Of a stretch of DNA of 39,514 bases, positions 1-9,995 are shown piece by piece. The stretch covers positions 1-39,514 of the forward strand of contig JALWPO010000329.1 of the NCBI GenBank assembly GCA_026994965.1, read 5' to 3'. The DNA comes from Mariprofundaceae bacterium (GTDB lineage: Bacteria > Pseudomonadota > Zetaproteobacteria > Mariprofundales > Mariprofundaceae). The translations under genes and the position numbers were made by a program. Numbering within the stretch: the first letter of the stretch is position 1; each line of letters opens with the position of its first letter. The notes below the pieces were generated by a model. That model worked only from the letters and a program-made list of their open reading frames with translations. It did not search any database and had not been told where the DNA came from.

Positions 1-1703
1 TGATGCAACGCGGTCAAACAGGCGCTGTTTTTCAGGTTGAATCTCAAGGTATGCGTGAGCTTCTTACCCAATTAAAACCAGATTGTTTTGAAGATATTAT
101 TGCCTTGGTGGCACTCTATCGACCAGGTCCTATGGAATCAGGCATGGTGGGCACTTATGTGGAGTGCAAGCATGGTCGCCAAGAGATTGTCTATCCACTG
201 CCGCAATTGGAGCCTATTCTCAAAGAAACCAATGGCGTTATTTTATATCAAGAGCAAGTGATGCAAATCGCACAGGTGTTGGGCGGTTATACTTTAGGGC
301 AAGCGGATATGTTGCGTCGTGCTATGGGCAAGAAAAAACCAGAAGAAATGGCGATTCAGCGCAAGATTTTTATGGAAGGCGCTGAAAAAAAAGGTGTTCC
401 TGCTGATAAGGCCGAGCATGTGTTTGATTTGATGGAAAAATTTGCAGGCTATGGTTTTAATAAATCACATTCGGCTGCTTATGCTTTAATCTGTTACCAA
501 ACTGCATATCTTAAAACACATTTTCCACAGGCATTTATGGCAGCAACCCTATCTTGTGATATGGGCAATTCAGATAAAATTGCAGCTTTGATTGCAGATT
601 GTAAGTCCATGGGCTTGGATGTGTACCCACCAGATGTGAATGCTTCGGATTGGGAGTTTATGCCTGAAGGTGATGGTGTGCGCTATGGTTTGGGCGCGAT
701 TAAAGGCGTGGGAGAGGCTGCAATTCGTGCTTTGGTTCAAGCAAGGCTTGAGGGCGAAAAGTTCACATCGTTTGAACAAATGGTATTTCGCATGCCTTCA
801 AAATCATTGAACAAGAGGGTTTGCGAAGCTCTGATTAAAGCGGGTGCCATGCAAACCATGATTCCGCATATGCATGCTGGTTTGGAAGGTGTTGGCAAGG
901 CACTGGATGAGGCAACTCGGCGTAGGCAAGAGCGCTTGGATAGGCAATCGGGATTATTTGGTGTTGCAGAATCATCAGAAGACGGTCGCGATTTATTCCC
1001 GTGGCTTGAGCCTTGGGATGAACATGCTTGCTTGCAGGCCGAGCGTGAAGTATTGGGCTTTTACCTAACAGGGCATCCTTTGCAAAGTTATTTGAATCAA
1101 GTATCAGGTTTGGCAGATATACATTTGGGTCAAATGGGGCATTGCATTGAAGATGCAAAAGTTGTAATTCCTATTTCGATTACTGCAATTCGGGAATATA
1201 AAACAGGGCGGGGAATGATGGCATTCGTGCAAATTGAGGATTTACATGGTCGCGCTGAGATGGTTGTGTTTTCTAAATTGTATGAGCAATGCAGGGATGT
1301 TTTGCATGCTGATGAGCCTCTACTTTTGGCAGCGAAAGTCGATACATCCAAGGAAGAACCCACATTGATTGCTGAGGCAATCACGTCTTTGGAAGAGGTG
1401 CTGCCTGAGTTGGTACAGCGGATTACGTTGAATATTGATGCCGCGCAATGCACACCACAAACCCTAGATACATTAAAAGCATTGCCTATATCCAAAGAAG
1501 TTCATGTACAATGGCGGTTTCAAGTGCGCTTGGCTAATGGCAGTATTGCCCAACTTGAATCGAGCAAGCGTGCTCCGCAATGGACTTATGCGGTGAAACG
1601 ATGCTTGCATGAACAGTTTGGTGTGGATGCAGTGGCAGTAACATGTGCATCATGGAAGCCTGTGTTGGTAGAAAACAAAAGCTTTCGTAGAAAGTCGGCT
1701 TAA
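1..1703 (+). CDS. dnaE: DNA polymerase III subunit alpha, C-terminal part (5' truncated by window edge)
   Basis: ORF open at the left edge; LYRPGPMESGMV, GYGFNKSHSAAYALICYQTAYLKTHFP and C-terminal OB-fold (MMAFVQIEDLHGRAEMVVFSKLY) are typical of DnaE. Confidence 0.97.
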   Translation, partial: MQRGQTGAVFQVESQGMRELLTQLKPDCFEDIIALVALYRPGPMESGMVGTYVECKHGRQEIVYPLPQLEPILKETNGVILYQEQVMQIAQVLGGYTLGQADMLRRAMGKKKPEEMAIQRKIFMEGAEKKGVPADKAEHVFDLMEKFAGYGFNKSHSAAYALICYQTAYLKTHFPQAFMAATLSCDMGNSDKIAALIADCKSMGLDVYPPDVNASDWEFMPEGDGVRYGLGAIKGVGEAAIRALVQARLEGEKFTSFEQMVFRMPSKSLNKRVCEALIKAGAMQTMIPHMHAGLEGVGKALDEATRRRQERLDRQSGLFGVAESSEDGRDLFPWLEPWDEHACLQAEREVLGFYLTGHPLQSYLNQVSGLADIHLGQMGHCIEDAKVVIPISITAIREYKTGRGMMAFVQIEDLHGRAEMVVFSKLYEQCRDVLHADEPLLLAAKVDTSKEEPTLIAEAITSLEEVLPELVQRITLNIDAAQCTPQTLDTLKALPISKEVHVQWRFQVRLANGSIAQLESSKRAPQWTYAVKRCLHEQFGVDAVAVTCASWKPVLVENKSFRRKSA

Positions 1704-1718
1704 AAGAAGGAGAGAAAT

Positions 1719-2681
1719 ATGGCTCGCAGTTACCTTGAATTTGAGCGCCCCATCGCAGAGATGACAGCAAAGATTGATGAACTATCGCAAATGGATAGTC
1801 ATTCGGATGTGGATATTGCTGAAGAGGTGGTACGCTTGAACAAGAAGCGTGACCAATTGATTGAACAAATTTATAGCAAAGCAACACGTGGCCAAATTGC
1901 GCAATTGTCGCGCCACCCTGATAGACCAGACTTTTTGGATTATGTGCCACTTATTTTTGATGATTTTCAAGAATTACATGGTGATAGAGCTTTTGCCGAT
2001 GACGGTGCGATTGTGGGCGGGATTGCGCGTTTTGGTGCGCGGTCTGTGATGTTGGTTGGTCATCAAAAGGGGAAAGATACTAAAGAAAAACTTAAACGTA
2101 ATTTTGGTATGGCTAGACCAGAAGGCTATCGTAAGGCCTTGCGCTTATTCCATTTGGCTGAGCGTTTTGATATGCCCGTACTTACATTTATCAACACACC
2201 TGGAGCATGGCCTGGCATAGATGCTGAAGAGCGAGGGCAAAGTGAAGCCATTGCCCGCAATTTAATGGAATTAGCGGTGTTAAAAGTGCCTGTGATTTGT
2301 AGTATTATTGGCGAAGGTGGTTCAGGTGGGGCATTGGCGATTGGTGTTGGGGATCGGTTATATATGCAGCAATTTAGTACATATTCGGTGATTTCGCCTG
2401 AAGGCTGTGCGGCTATTTTATGGCGCGACCGCGCATTTGCAGATAAAGCGGCTGAAGCATTGAAACCAACAGTGGCTGATTTGCAAAGTTTGAATTTGAT
2501 TGATGGCATTATTCCAGAGCCCAAAGATGGGGCACATAGAGATTTGGAAGCAGCGGCAGGCATGCTCTCTGATGTGCTGGATAAAGCTTTGAATGAAGTA
2601 TTGAGTATCCCTTTACCTGAGTTGCTTGAACAGCGTGAAAAACGTTTAAGAAACTTGGGTGTTTTTACTGAGGAAACGTAA
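1719..2681 (+). CDS. accA: Acetyl-CoA carboxylase carboxyltransferase subunit alpha
   Basis: Full-length Acc[61 protein letters not shown] aggagag upstream of ATG. Confidence 0.97.
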   Translation: MARSYLEFERPIAEMTAKIDELSQMDSHSDVDIAEEVVRLNKKRDQLIEQIYSKATRGQIAQLSRHPDRPDFLDYVPLIFDDFQELHGDRAFADDGAIVGGIARFGARSVMLVGHQKGKDTKEKLKRNFGMARPEGYRKALRLFHLAERFDMPVLTFINTPGAWPGIDAEERGQSEAIARNLMELAVLKVPVICSIIGEGGSGGALAIGVGDRLYMQQFSTYSVISPEGCAAILWRDRAFADKAAEALKPTVADLQSLNLIDGIIPEPKDGAHRDLEAAAGMLSDVLDKALNEVLSIPLPELLEQREKRLRNLGVFTEET

Positions 2682-2715
2682 ACATATTTCATGCCGTATA
2701 TAGAGCAGATGACAC

Positions 2716-2743
2716 TTGTTGTTTTGCAGTGTGTGCGTATGCT
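2716..2743 (+). promoter_or_regulatory. Putative promoter of tRNA-Ser (TTGTTG-N16-TATGCT, then TCGCCGC discriminator)
   Basis: Sigma70-like hexamers with 16-bp spacing upstream of tRNA-Ser. Confidence 0.5.
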
Positions 2744-2774
2744 TCGCCGCCCGCAGAGTGGTGACTCTGTGCTT

Positions 2775-2864
2775 GGAGAGATGTCTGAGCGGTCGAAGGA
2801 GCACGCCTGGAAAGCGTGTGTACGTGTAAGCGTACCGAGGGTTCGAATCCCTCTCTCTCCGCCA
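2775..2864 (+). tRNA. tRNA-Ser (anticodon GGA)
   Basis: GGAGAGA...TCTCTCC acceptor, CACGC-CTGGAAA-GCGTG anticodon arm, long variable arm, GGTTCGAATCC T-arm, encoded GCCA end. Confidence 0.97.
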
Positions 2865-2914
2865 TATTTGGTTTTAAGGTTAAGGTGATGCTTTTCTCCC
2901 TTAACATAACAGTT

Positions 2915-3025
2915 GCTGATCGGGTTGGGCTCCGCACGGTGGATGCTTGTGAACCCCGTCAGGTCCGGAAGGAAGCAGCGGCAGCAGGTTATTTGCGCGT
3001 TGCGGTTCTGTCTGGCTCGATCAGC
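2915..3025 (+). ncRNA. ffs: Bacterial small SRP RNA (4.5S)
   Basis: Conserved GTCAGGTCCGGAAGGAAGCAGC domain IV core; terminal GCTGATCG/CGATCAGC pairing; T-run downstream. Confidence 0.95.
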
Positions 3026-3069
3026 TCTTTTTCTTGGCGATATATGTTTGAAGCATCTTGCTGCTCTAT

Positions 3070-4179
3070 ATGTTATTAGATCGCTATATTTTACGCCTTT
3101 GGGCAGCGCCATTTGTTGGCATGTTGTTTATTGTTACAGGTGTGCTTTTATTGGGTCGAATACTTAAATTGCTGGCTTTATTTGCAGATAAGGGCGTGGA
3201 CTGGGGCATTATGGTTACCATGCTTATGGCGATATTACCTTATTTTCTAGTATTAACCGTGCCGATGGCATTTTTCTTTGCCATGCAATCCATGATTATC
3301 AAATTATACCAAAACAGTGAAATGGATGCACTTCGTGCAGCTGGATTATCATATATGCGTATATTTCGGGTGTTATTTATGATGGCTATTGTGCTCTGGT
3401 TAGCATTGACATACACAGCCATGGAATGGATGCCACAGGGGCAAAAAGCATTTCAATCGCTATTGATGGCAGTTCAAAAAGTAAAGCCAGCACCAGGGTT
3501 TGAGCCCTTACGTTTTAGTGAAGATTTGGATGATTTTACGGTGTACGTGGAAGGTAAAGATGAGCAAGGGGTGTTTCATGGCTTTATGCTAGAGGATGCG
3601 CGTTCACCCGTTTCTGTAGTTTATTTGGCAGAAACAGCAAAATTGGAGCGTGTAGGGAGTGAATTACGCTTCACCCTTTTTCATGGTACGCGCTTGGAAG
3701 GCGATGGAAGTAGCCTTCGCTCTTTAGCATTTGATAGGTATCAAATTGCGATGAATTTAGGTGAGTTAGGTTTATTAAAAGTGCCTGTTTGGGGTAATCG
3801 TGTGTTTGAGATGCAAGCGCAAGAGCTGTGGAAGTTGGTCAAAGAAACACATCGCCCTGATGCGGTGGCTGAGTGGCATAGACGCTTGATTACACCCATG
3901 TCGATATTGGTGCTTATATTATTTTGTTTGCCTTTATCACATATGTCAAAGCGCTCCAATAAGGCAGGCGTGTATATTTCTGGGGTTGGTCTTATTTTAT
4001 TGATATACAACCTTAATATTGTGTTGTATCAGCAGGTAGCAAACGGTTTACTACCTTGGTGGTCCATGTGGTTCGGGGAAGTGGTTTTATTACTTCTTGG
4101 TTCTTTTTTCTTTTGGAAAGTTAGTCAGGATAAAGTATTTAGATTCTCAAGCATGATTGATAAGCTCAAGTTGTCTTAG
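3070..4179 (+). CDS. LptF/LptG family (YjgP/YjgQ) LPS export permease
   Basis: N-terminal LDRYILRLWAAPFVGMLFIVTG, EMDALRAAGLSYMRIFRV, C-terminal TM segments; LptF-like. Confidence 0.88.
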   Translation: MLLDRYILRLWAAPFVGMLFIVTGVLLLGRILKLLALFADKGVDWGIMVTMLMAILPYFLVLTVPMAFFFAMQSMIIKLYQNSEMDALRAAGLSYMRIFRVLFMMAIVLWLALTYTAMEWMPQGQKAFQSLLMAVQKVKPAPGFEPLRFSEDLDDFTVYVEGKDEQGVFHGFMLEDARSPVSVVYLAETAKLERVGSELRFTLFHGTRLEGDGSSLRSLAFDRYQIAMNLGELGLLKVPVWGNRVFEMQAQELWKLVKETHRPDAVAEWHRRLITPMSILVLILFCLPLSHMSKRSNKAGVYISGVGLILLIYNLNIVLYQQVANGLLPWWSMWFGEVVLLLLGSFFFWKVSQDKVFRFSSMIDKLKLS

Positions 4180-4943
4180 AGGTTTGGTTTGTCATCGTAT
4201 TGCATCGTTTTTGCATAGCGATAAAAAGTGCCTTCAAAGTTTGAGAGAGCCAAAACAAAACCTGCCCAACCATCAAGAAAGCCAAGTTTAAGAAAATAGA
4301 TGCGTATAAATGCCCATATGCCATGTAATAAAGCGAGAAAAATGGAAGTTTTTTTGCCTTCACGTTGTAATTTCTTTGCCCCCAATGAGGAATAACGCTG
4401 CATTTTGTGCACGACTTGCTCAAGATTCATAAATGGAATTTGCCAAATATCTTCTTTGAGGTATGCAATTTTGCCATGAACGGTATGGGTCTCATGTACT
4501 TCTGATGCGGAGTCAAAGGTAAGTGCCCCTTTTTTAAATAACTGTGGTTGTCGATAATCAGGGTACCAACCACAATGCTTTATCCAGCGACCCATAAACC
4601 AATTTCTTCTGGGAATATAATAGGCATCAGCTTGTGGGTTTTGTACGGTAGCTTTGATTTCTTTTTCTGATTCAGATGTGCAACGCTCATCAGCATCCAA
4701 ACTCAATATCCAATCGTGTGTGCAGGCAGCAATGGCATCATTGCGAATTTGTCCGAAGGTTTTGAAAGGAATTTGTACGACGGTTGCACCCAGTTGTTCA
4801 GCGATTTCAATGGTGCCGTCAGTGCTATTCGAATCGGCCACAATAATTTCATCTGCCCATAACACGCTTTTGATAGCATCTTCAATTTTGTCAGCTTCAT
4901 TGAATGTCATGATATATGCAGATATTTTAGTGCTTGGGTTCAT
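4176..4943 (-). CDS. Family 2 glycosyltransferase, WaaE/KdtX-like LPS core glucosyltransferase
   Basis: KISAYIMTFNEADKIEDAIKSVLWADEIIVADSNSTDGT, LDADER. Confidence 0.88.
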   Translation of the reverse strand: MNPSTKISAYIMTFNEADKIEDAIKSVLWADEIIVADSNSTDGTIEIAEQLGATVVQIPFKTFGQIRNDAIAACTHDWILSLDADERCTSESEKEIKATVQNPQADAYYIPRRNWFMGRWIKHCGWYPDYRQPQLFKKGALTFDSASEVHETHTVHGKIAYLKEDIWQIPFMNLEQVVHKMQRYSSLGAKKLQREGKKTSIFLALLHGIWAFIRIYFLKLGFLDGWAGFVLALSNFEGTFYRYAKTMQYDDKPNL

Positions 4944-5046
4944 ATTTTATCCTATCCGTCGAAAGCTTATCTATAAGGCATATCATCATATTTATGTACC
5001 AAATGGCAATGAGTATCATAAGGTGGTGAATGAAGAAGTCGTGTTT

Positions 5047-6279
5047 TTATGTATTTTCTGTGCTCTTTTGGGCTGCTAAGGCAGCGAGTCCAATGGATAA
5101 AAATACCGCTGTATATACACTGGCATGATACTCTTCTATTGCTTGAGAGCTTAGCCCATGCACAGATAAAGCGATGCCTGATAAAGCAATAAGAAGGTGA
5201 TGGGGCTGTTGCCAATTAACTTTCCATCCCATGCGAATCCAAGACCCTAAAAAAAGAAGTAGAGTGATAAGTCCAAGAGGTCCCCAGCGTGTAAGTTCCA
5301 TAATGTAAATATTGTGAGGAACGGCAAATGAAGTGTCTCCGCCTAAATTTAAATTCGGATGCTGCATTATAATTTTATGAGAGATACTAGGAAAGCCGCC
5401 TGTACCAATACCTATCCATGGGGATTGCTTCCATGCTTGCCATGAAATATACCACATAGAAATTCGAATTTCGGCATGTTTTAGGTCACCTTGAGAAAAG
5501 GATTGTAAGCTATCGAATGTTGATTCCATTCTATTCTTTGCGGGACCACTTATGATTGTGATGATTGTAATGATGCTGATTAAAGTTATGCCAAGTAACC
5601 ATTTCATGTTTAAATGTCGAAGGCATAATTTCCAAGCCATGATTACTATGAGAGAAAGGGTGACAAGGTAGCCGCTGCGCCCTTGAACAATAAAAACCAT
5701 TGATATGGCTAGTAAAGCAAGCCCCCATAATAGATAGCGTTTTTTATTTTTTATGAACCAACCTGTATGTACAAGCCAAGCTGCCCAAATACCATATACA
5801 AGCCCAAAGCTGATATGACCAATAAGCCCAGCGGGGTCTTGTGCAGATGATCCGCCAGGGGCTTGAACTGGTAATGGCATGCCAATAAATTGAAGTACGC
5901 ACAGAATCAGGTGCAAAACAAGCCCCAGTGAAATACTAATAAGCATACGGTTTAACCACACCTTTTCTATGCATATGGAGATAAACAATGGGATTATAAG
6001 CCATGACCATTGTTTGCTTAAAACAATAAGCCCACGATGAATATCAGGGCTCCAAGTTAAGCCAATCATCATTAGCGCGATATATATCATCCAAATGATA
6101 GTGAGTGGCTTTGCGTGTTGCCAAAGAAGCGACGCTCCTTTTTGCCAGCAACCCGATATAAACCCTGATACTAAAGCCACACCAAAGAGTATATTGCTTG
6201 CAGCAATAGAAAAAGGAATGAGTACCATAGCAGTGCAAAGCAGGTAGGCAGTAAGCGTATGGAGGTCTAATTTTTTCAT
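5047..6279 (-). CDS. O-antigen ligase / Wzy-like polytopic membrane protein
   Basis: Multiple TM segments; GRSGYLVTLSL and PWIGIGTGGFPSIS...PHNIYIMELTRWGPLGL motifs typical of the O-antigen ligase superfamily; start chosen at MKKLDLHT, ATGA overlap with upstream gene. Confidence 0.85.
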   Translation of the reverse strand: MKKLDLHTLTAYLLCTAMVLIPFSIAASNILFGVALVSGFISGCWQKGASLLWQHAKPLTIIWMIYIALMMIGLTWSPDIHRGLIVLSKQWSWLIIPLFISICIEKVWLNRMLISISLGLVLHLILCVLQFIGMPLPVQAPGGSSAQDPAGLIGHISFGLVYGIWAAWLVHTGWFIKNKKRYLLWGLALLAISMVFIVQGRSGYLVTLSLIVIMAWKLCLRHLNMKWLLGITLISIITIITIISGPAKNRMESTFDSLQSFSQGDLKHAEIRISMWYISWQAWKQSPWIGIGTGGFPSISHKIIMQHPNLNLGGDTSFAVPHNIYIMELTRWGPLGLITLLLFLGSWIRMGWKVNWQQPHHLLIALSGIALSVHGLSSQAIEEYHASVYTAVFLSIGLAALAAQKSTENT

Positions 6280-7139
6280 TGCAGTTCGTTGTTTTTTTGA
6301 TTTGAAGGTGCTTGCTCGTTTTGATTGGGTAAACGATAAACCGCATATATACCTTTGCGCCAATGTTTAATCACATCTCTAAAGCGAGCAACAAGTATGG
6401 CGACTTTACCTCGCTTTTTTGTATTGCACGATGAATAGTAGTCAATTTCTTCTACGGTGAGATTAAAAAAGTCGGCAATATCCATCAGGTCTTCACGGCT
6501 ATATTCATGGTTATGCCTATCATAATAGGGAATACCTTCAATGGTTTCAGGCACTTGCTCTAAATAATGTTTTTTAAACTCCCAATGCACACTCTTGCCT
6601 CGAATAAGGCGGGATACATTACGGAAGCAGCTGATATTTGGAGCATCAATGATTAAAATGCCATTTGGGCGAAGGATTCGTATCAATTCCTGAAGTGGAT
6701 GCAATGGGCTAAATGTGAAATGTTCTATGGTTTGCGATAAAATAATGGCATCAAAACTATTGTCTGGAAATGGTGCTTCATGTGCTTCTAAATGCCATTG
6801 GAAATAGGGAATGGATTCTTTTTTGAAGATTTCTAGACCTTGATGTAAATCAGATGCAACAGCATTAAAGCCTGCATCTTTTAACGCTAAAGATAATACA
6901 CCATGCCCTGAACCAGCATCAAGAATCTTTGCTTGATGAGGAAGATATTTTTTGGATAATGAGACAAGCATAGCGAATCTGTATGCACTGCCATGGAAAT
7001 ATTCATCCAAAGCACGTAGAGAATCTTCATCTGCTTGTTCCCAAGAGTGAGAGCGTTGCGATGGTGAGTTTTCTAAGAAGTGTTTTTTGCAACGCTTCCA
7101 AACATGATGAACAAGTTTTTCTGATTCTCTAATAGTCAC
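6276..7139 (-). CDS. Class I SAM-dependent methyltransferase
   Basis: ILDAGSGHGVLSLALKDAGFNAVASDL, IILSQTIEHF, LIRILRPNGILIIDAPN. Confidence 0.85.
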   Translation of the reverse strand: MTIRESEKLVHHVWKRCKKHFLENSPSQRSHSWEQADEDSLRALDEYFHGSAYRFAMLVSLSKKYLPHQAKILDAGSGHGVLSLALKDAGFNAVASDLHQGLEIFKKESIPYFQWHLEAHEAPFPDNSFDAIILSQTIEHFTFSPLHPLQELIRILRPNGILIIDAPNISCFRNVSRLIRGKSVHWEFKKHYLEQVPETIEGIPYYDRHNHEYSREDLMDIADFFNLTVEEIDYYSSCNTKKRGKVAILVARFRDVIKHWRKGIYAVYRLPNQNEQAPSNQKNNELQ

Positions 7140-7219
7140 CCATATTCTCCTTAGCGCGAGGTCTGAAAGCTATGTAGTGGTATGTCATTGGTCTAGCTAT
7201 CTATCATATTTTAACATGC

Positions 7220-8281
7220 TTAACACGATATTTTTTCATATACTTTTTCATATGCCAAAGCTGTATCTTGCCAGCTATGTTTGTAATCAGCATGAAATTC
7301 TTCTTGCATAAGCCATAAATTAACTTGCTCTGCCCATGCTATTGCTGGGCTATGCAGTGCTAAAGTGCTACCCAGACTTTCAGTGACTTCGCTTGCAGCA
7401 CCACACACATCAGAGATAACCACGGGTACATCCGCACTTAGCGCCTCGGTAATCACCATACCGTATGGCTCATTGCTTGCAGGATGAAGCAATACGTCCA
7501 ATTGGGCGTAGAATTGTGACACATCAATGCTGCCTAACAGCTCAAATTGAAAAGAAACATGTTTAAATAAGTGGGCGATATCTTCTTGATTAGCACCAGC
7601 GACCAAAAAATGAAGGTTTGGACGTGTTTGGTGCAGTGATTCAACAATTTGAACCGCTTTCTCCAGCCCTTTGCGCTTCCATTCTTTGCCAATAAAACCA
7701 ATCACACCTGCATCTTGGGCAATGGTATGTTGTATACGTTTCTTCAGTGGGCTAACCCCTGGAATAATGGGCGCGGTCAGTTTGTGCTTAATACTTGGGT
7801 AATACATGGATAAGGCTTCAGCAATTTGCATTGAATTGGGGACAATTGCCTGCACTTGTGGAGCGCATAGCTCACGCTTCTCTAACCACAAGTTCATATA
7901 CATACGCAAAGAAAGCCTTTTCCACCATGGTAGATTGCGAACTATGGCGAATGGTGGACCATGAAAGGTGGTGATATGATGATTGGCAGTGCGTTCATGG
8001 CTATGAATAATCATTTCAGGCGTTTGCTGTTGTGTAAGCCATTGCTGAACATGCTTTGAAAAACGCATATGTGCTAACCAGCGTGGTTTGGGGTGAACCG
8101 CGCCTAATTCATGGATTTGTACATCTGCGAGTGGTTCCTCGCACAGGTTAACTTCGCATAGTATGTGCACTTGATGCCCCAGTTTTGCCAACTCATGGGA
8201 AAGCTCCCAAACATAGCGTTCCATGCCACCCACAGGACCAAAGCGACGGCAAACTTGAACGATATTTAGCGGTTTAGGCAT
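7220..8281 (-). CDS. Family 4 glycosyltransferase (LPS core/O-antigen)
   Basis: PKPLNIVQVCRRFGPVGGMERYVWELSHELAKLGH, LHPASNEPYGMVITEALSADVPVVISDVCGA. Confidence 0.9.
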   Translation of the reverse strand: MPKPLNIVQVCRRFGPVGGMERYVWELSHELAKLGHQVHILCEVNLCEEPLADVQIHELGAVHPKPRWLAHMRFSKHVQQWLTQQQTPEMIIHSHERTANHHITTFHGPPFAIVRNLPWWKRLSLRMYMNLWLEKRELCAPQVQAIVPNSMQIAEALSMYYPSIKHKLTAPIIPGVSPLKKRIQHTIAQDAGVIGFIGKEWKRKGLEKAVQIVESLHQTRPNLHFLVAGANQEDIAHLFKHVSFQFELLGSIDVSQFYAQLDVLLHPASNEPYGMVITEALSADVPVVISDVCGAASEVTESLGSTLALHSPAIAWAEQVNLWLMQEEFHADYKHSWQDTALAYEKVYEKISC

Positions 8282-9092
8282 GGTCTTTACTTGCCCCCAG
8301 TTGCTTGATGCCCTTGATAGCTTGGACTCTTTTTTTATCCAAACATGATGCAAGTAGGTCATTATTCTTTTCTAAATGTTGACGGGTATTTTCTTGATGC
8401 CAAAGATGTAATACAGGCGTGCCACGCAAGTTTCGGCGTTTGATGCCGCTATGAAACAAACGTGCAACCAAATCAGAATCTTCACGTCCCCAGCCTTCAA
8501 AGCTTTCATCAAAGCCATTGATATGGATAAGGTCAGATGTATGGCATGATAAATGGCAACCATGAATACCTGATAACCTTTGATTAGGAGGGGATAGGTG
8601 GGGAGGTATAATCAAAGGCATCATACGATTGATATTACCTTTCATATTGTGCTTAAACCAAGAAGAAACACGATTTTTAGGTATTTTCCCTGTGGCACAT
8701 AGTTGTTTTGTCCAGTTGGGGGATAATAAAATACGACTGCCACTAATCAGGGTGTTGGGTTGTGCAAATTTGCGGTGCGTGGCAATCATATGCGATAGAG
8801 GGATACAATCACCATCAGTGAGTATGGTATAAGGCTCACTAATATGTTGAAGGGCAATATTATGGATTCGTGCTTTTCGAAAACCTTGGTCTTCATGCCA
8901 TAGATATTCAATAGATACGGGCAATATTTTGCTGTATTGTTCTATGAGTTCACGTGTTTCTTCTGTGGAACCATCATCTGCAATATAAATTTTAAAGTGT
9001 TGATCACTTTGTTGGCGATAGCCATCCAGAACCAAGCGTAAAAATTTTGGATTATTATATGTAGAAATAACAATAGCAATATTTGATGTCAT
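8274..9092 (-). CDS. Family 2 glycosyltransferase
   Basis: IAIVISTYNNPKFLRLVLDGYRQQSDQHFKIYIADDGSTEET, LTDGDCIP, GWGREDSDLVARLF. Confidence 0.9.
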   Translation of the reverse strand: MTSNIAIVISTYNNPKFLRLVLDGYRQQSDQHFKIYIADDGSTEETRELIEQYSKILPVSIEYLWHEDQGFRKARIHNIALQHISEPYTILTDGDCIPLSHMIATHRKFAQPNTLISGSRILLSPNWTKQLCATGKIPKNRVSSWFKHNMKGNINRMMPLIIPPHLSPPNQRLSGIHGCHLSCHTSDLIHINGFDESFEGWGREDSDLVARLFHSGIKRRNLRGTPVLHLWHQENTRQHLEKNNDLLASCLDKKRVQAIKGIKQLGASKDHA

Positions 9093-9095
9093 ATC

Positions 9096-9956
9096 TCAAG
9101 TGTGTGGTTTTTGCATGGTCACCAGCATATCATGACCCTTATGAAACCAGCGAGCAGGTAGAGCCAAAAGCTCGCGTGCAATACGATTAAGGGTATATGC
9201 AAGGTTGCTGAGGTCTTTTTTCTCACCAAAATTAACCCGCTTGGTGGAGATGTTTTTTAATTCAAGTTGGCAATGCTGCGCAAGTTTACGCATGCTTTTA
9301 GGGGTAAAAAAACTGATATGACCGCCATGACCAGTAATATCAAAATATTCCCATCGCTTACCCAATTGTCGTACAGTCCACGAATCGGCATTGCCTGTAC
9401 CAATCAAGAAGATACCACCAGGTTTTAAGATACGCGCCACTTCTTTACTGATAGAAACAGGGTCAGTTAAGTGTTCAATGACTTCAAATAGAGTCACGAT
9501 ATCAAAATGATTATCAGGATATTTTGCATCCTGTAAAAAGCCTGTGAAGACCTGTACATTGGGGATAGTTGCTGCAGTTTTAGCTGCTTGCTTGGCAGGC
9601 TCAACACCATGGGTATCAAAGCCACATCTTTGCGCAACTTGTAAAAGCGCCCCACTGGAGCACCCAACATCAAGATAACGAGGTTTTTCGATGGGATAAG
9701 GCAGTTGTTGTTGCGCATGTCGAAGTATATTGGTCATTCGTGTGCTATAGCGTTTATCCAAACTTCCTTGGGGCACAGTGCCTACAGGGTTATCAAATTC
9801 TTGCATGGATTCATCATACCAAGCTTGTGTGCAACTGCTTAATAATTGTCCGCAAGATGGGCAGCGATAAAGCTTACCTTCAGGTAGTTCAATATCGGTT
9901 TGTTCTAAAGCTGTTGTGCATTGCAATGGGCAATGTTCAAATAAAGAAAGGTTCAT
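9096..9956 (-). CDS. Class I SAM-dependent methyltransferase with N-terminal Cys-rich (zinc-ribbon-like) segment
   Basis: YLDVGCSSGALLQVAQRCGFDTHGVEP, LFEVIEHLTDP, RILKPGGIFLIGT; N-terminal CPSCGQ. Confidence 0.85.
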   Translation of the reverse strand: MNLSLFEHCPLQCTTALEQTDIELPEGKLYRCPSCGQLLSSCTQAWYDESMQEFDNPVGTVPQGSLDKRYSTRMTNILRHAQQQLPYPIEKPRYLDVGCSSGALLQVAQRCGFDTHGVEPAKQAAKTAATIPNVQVFTGFLQDAKYPDNHFDIVTLFEVIEHLTDPVSISKEVARILKPGGIFLIGTGNADSWTVRQLGKRWEYFDITGHGGHISFFTPKSMRKLAQHCQLELKNISTKRVNFGEKKDLSNLAYTLNRIARELLALPARWFHKGHDMLVTMQKPHT

Positions 9957-9995
9957 CGTGGCAAGCCTAGTACCATAAGTAGAATAAGTTAACTT

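Noticed and set aside
835-1495. Minus-strand ORFs inside dnaE (835..1158, 1130..1495) and other shadow ORFs inside core genes
   Set aside because: Overlap strongly supported coding sequences on the opposite strand and show no recognisable domains
2126-3112. 328-aa minus-strand ORF (and 2689..2937, 2691..2888, 2816..3079, 2913..3167) over accA/tRNA-Ser/ffs
   Set aside because: Contains the well-known spurious antisense-tRNA peptide (GGERGIRTLGTLTRTHAFQACSFDRSDIS) and overlaps accA, tRNA-Ser and SRP RNA
4987-5030. Fur-box-like AATGAGTATCATAA upstream of the WaaE-like gene
   Set aside because: Too weak a match to the 19-bp consensus; no supporting iron-related gene
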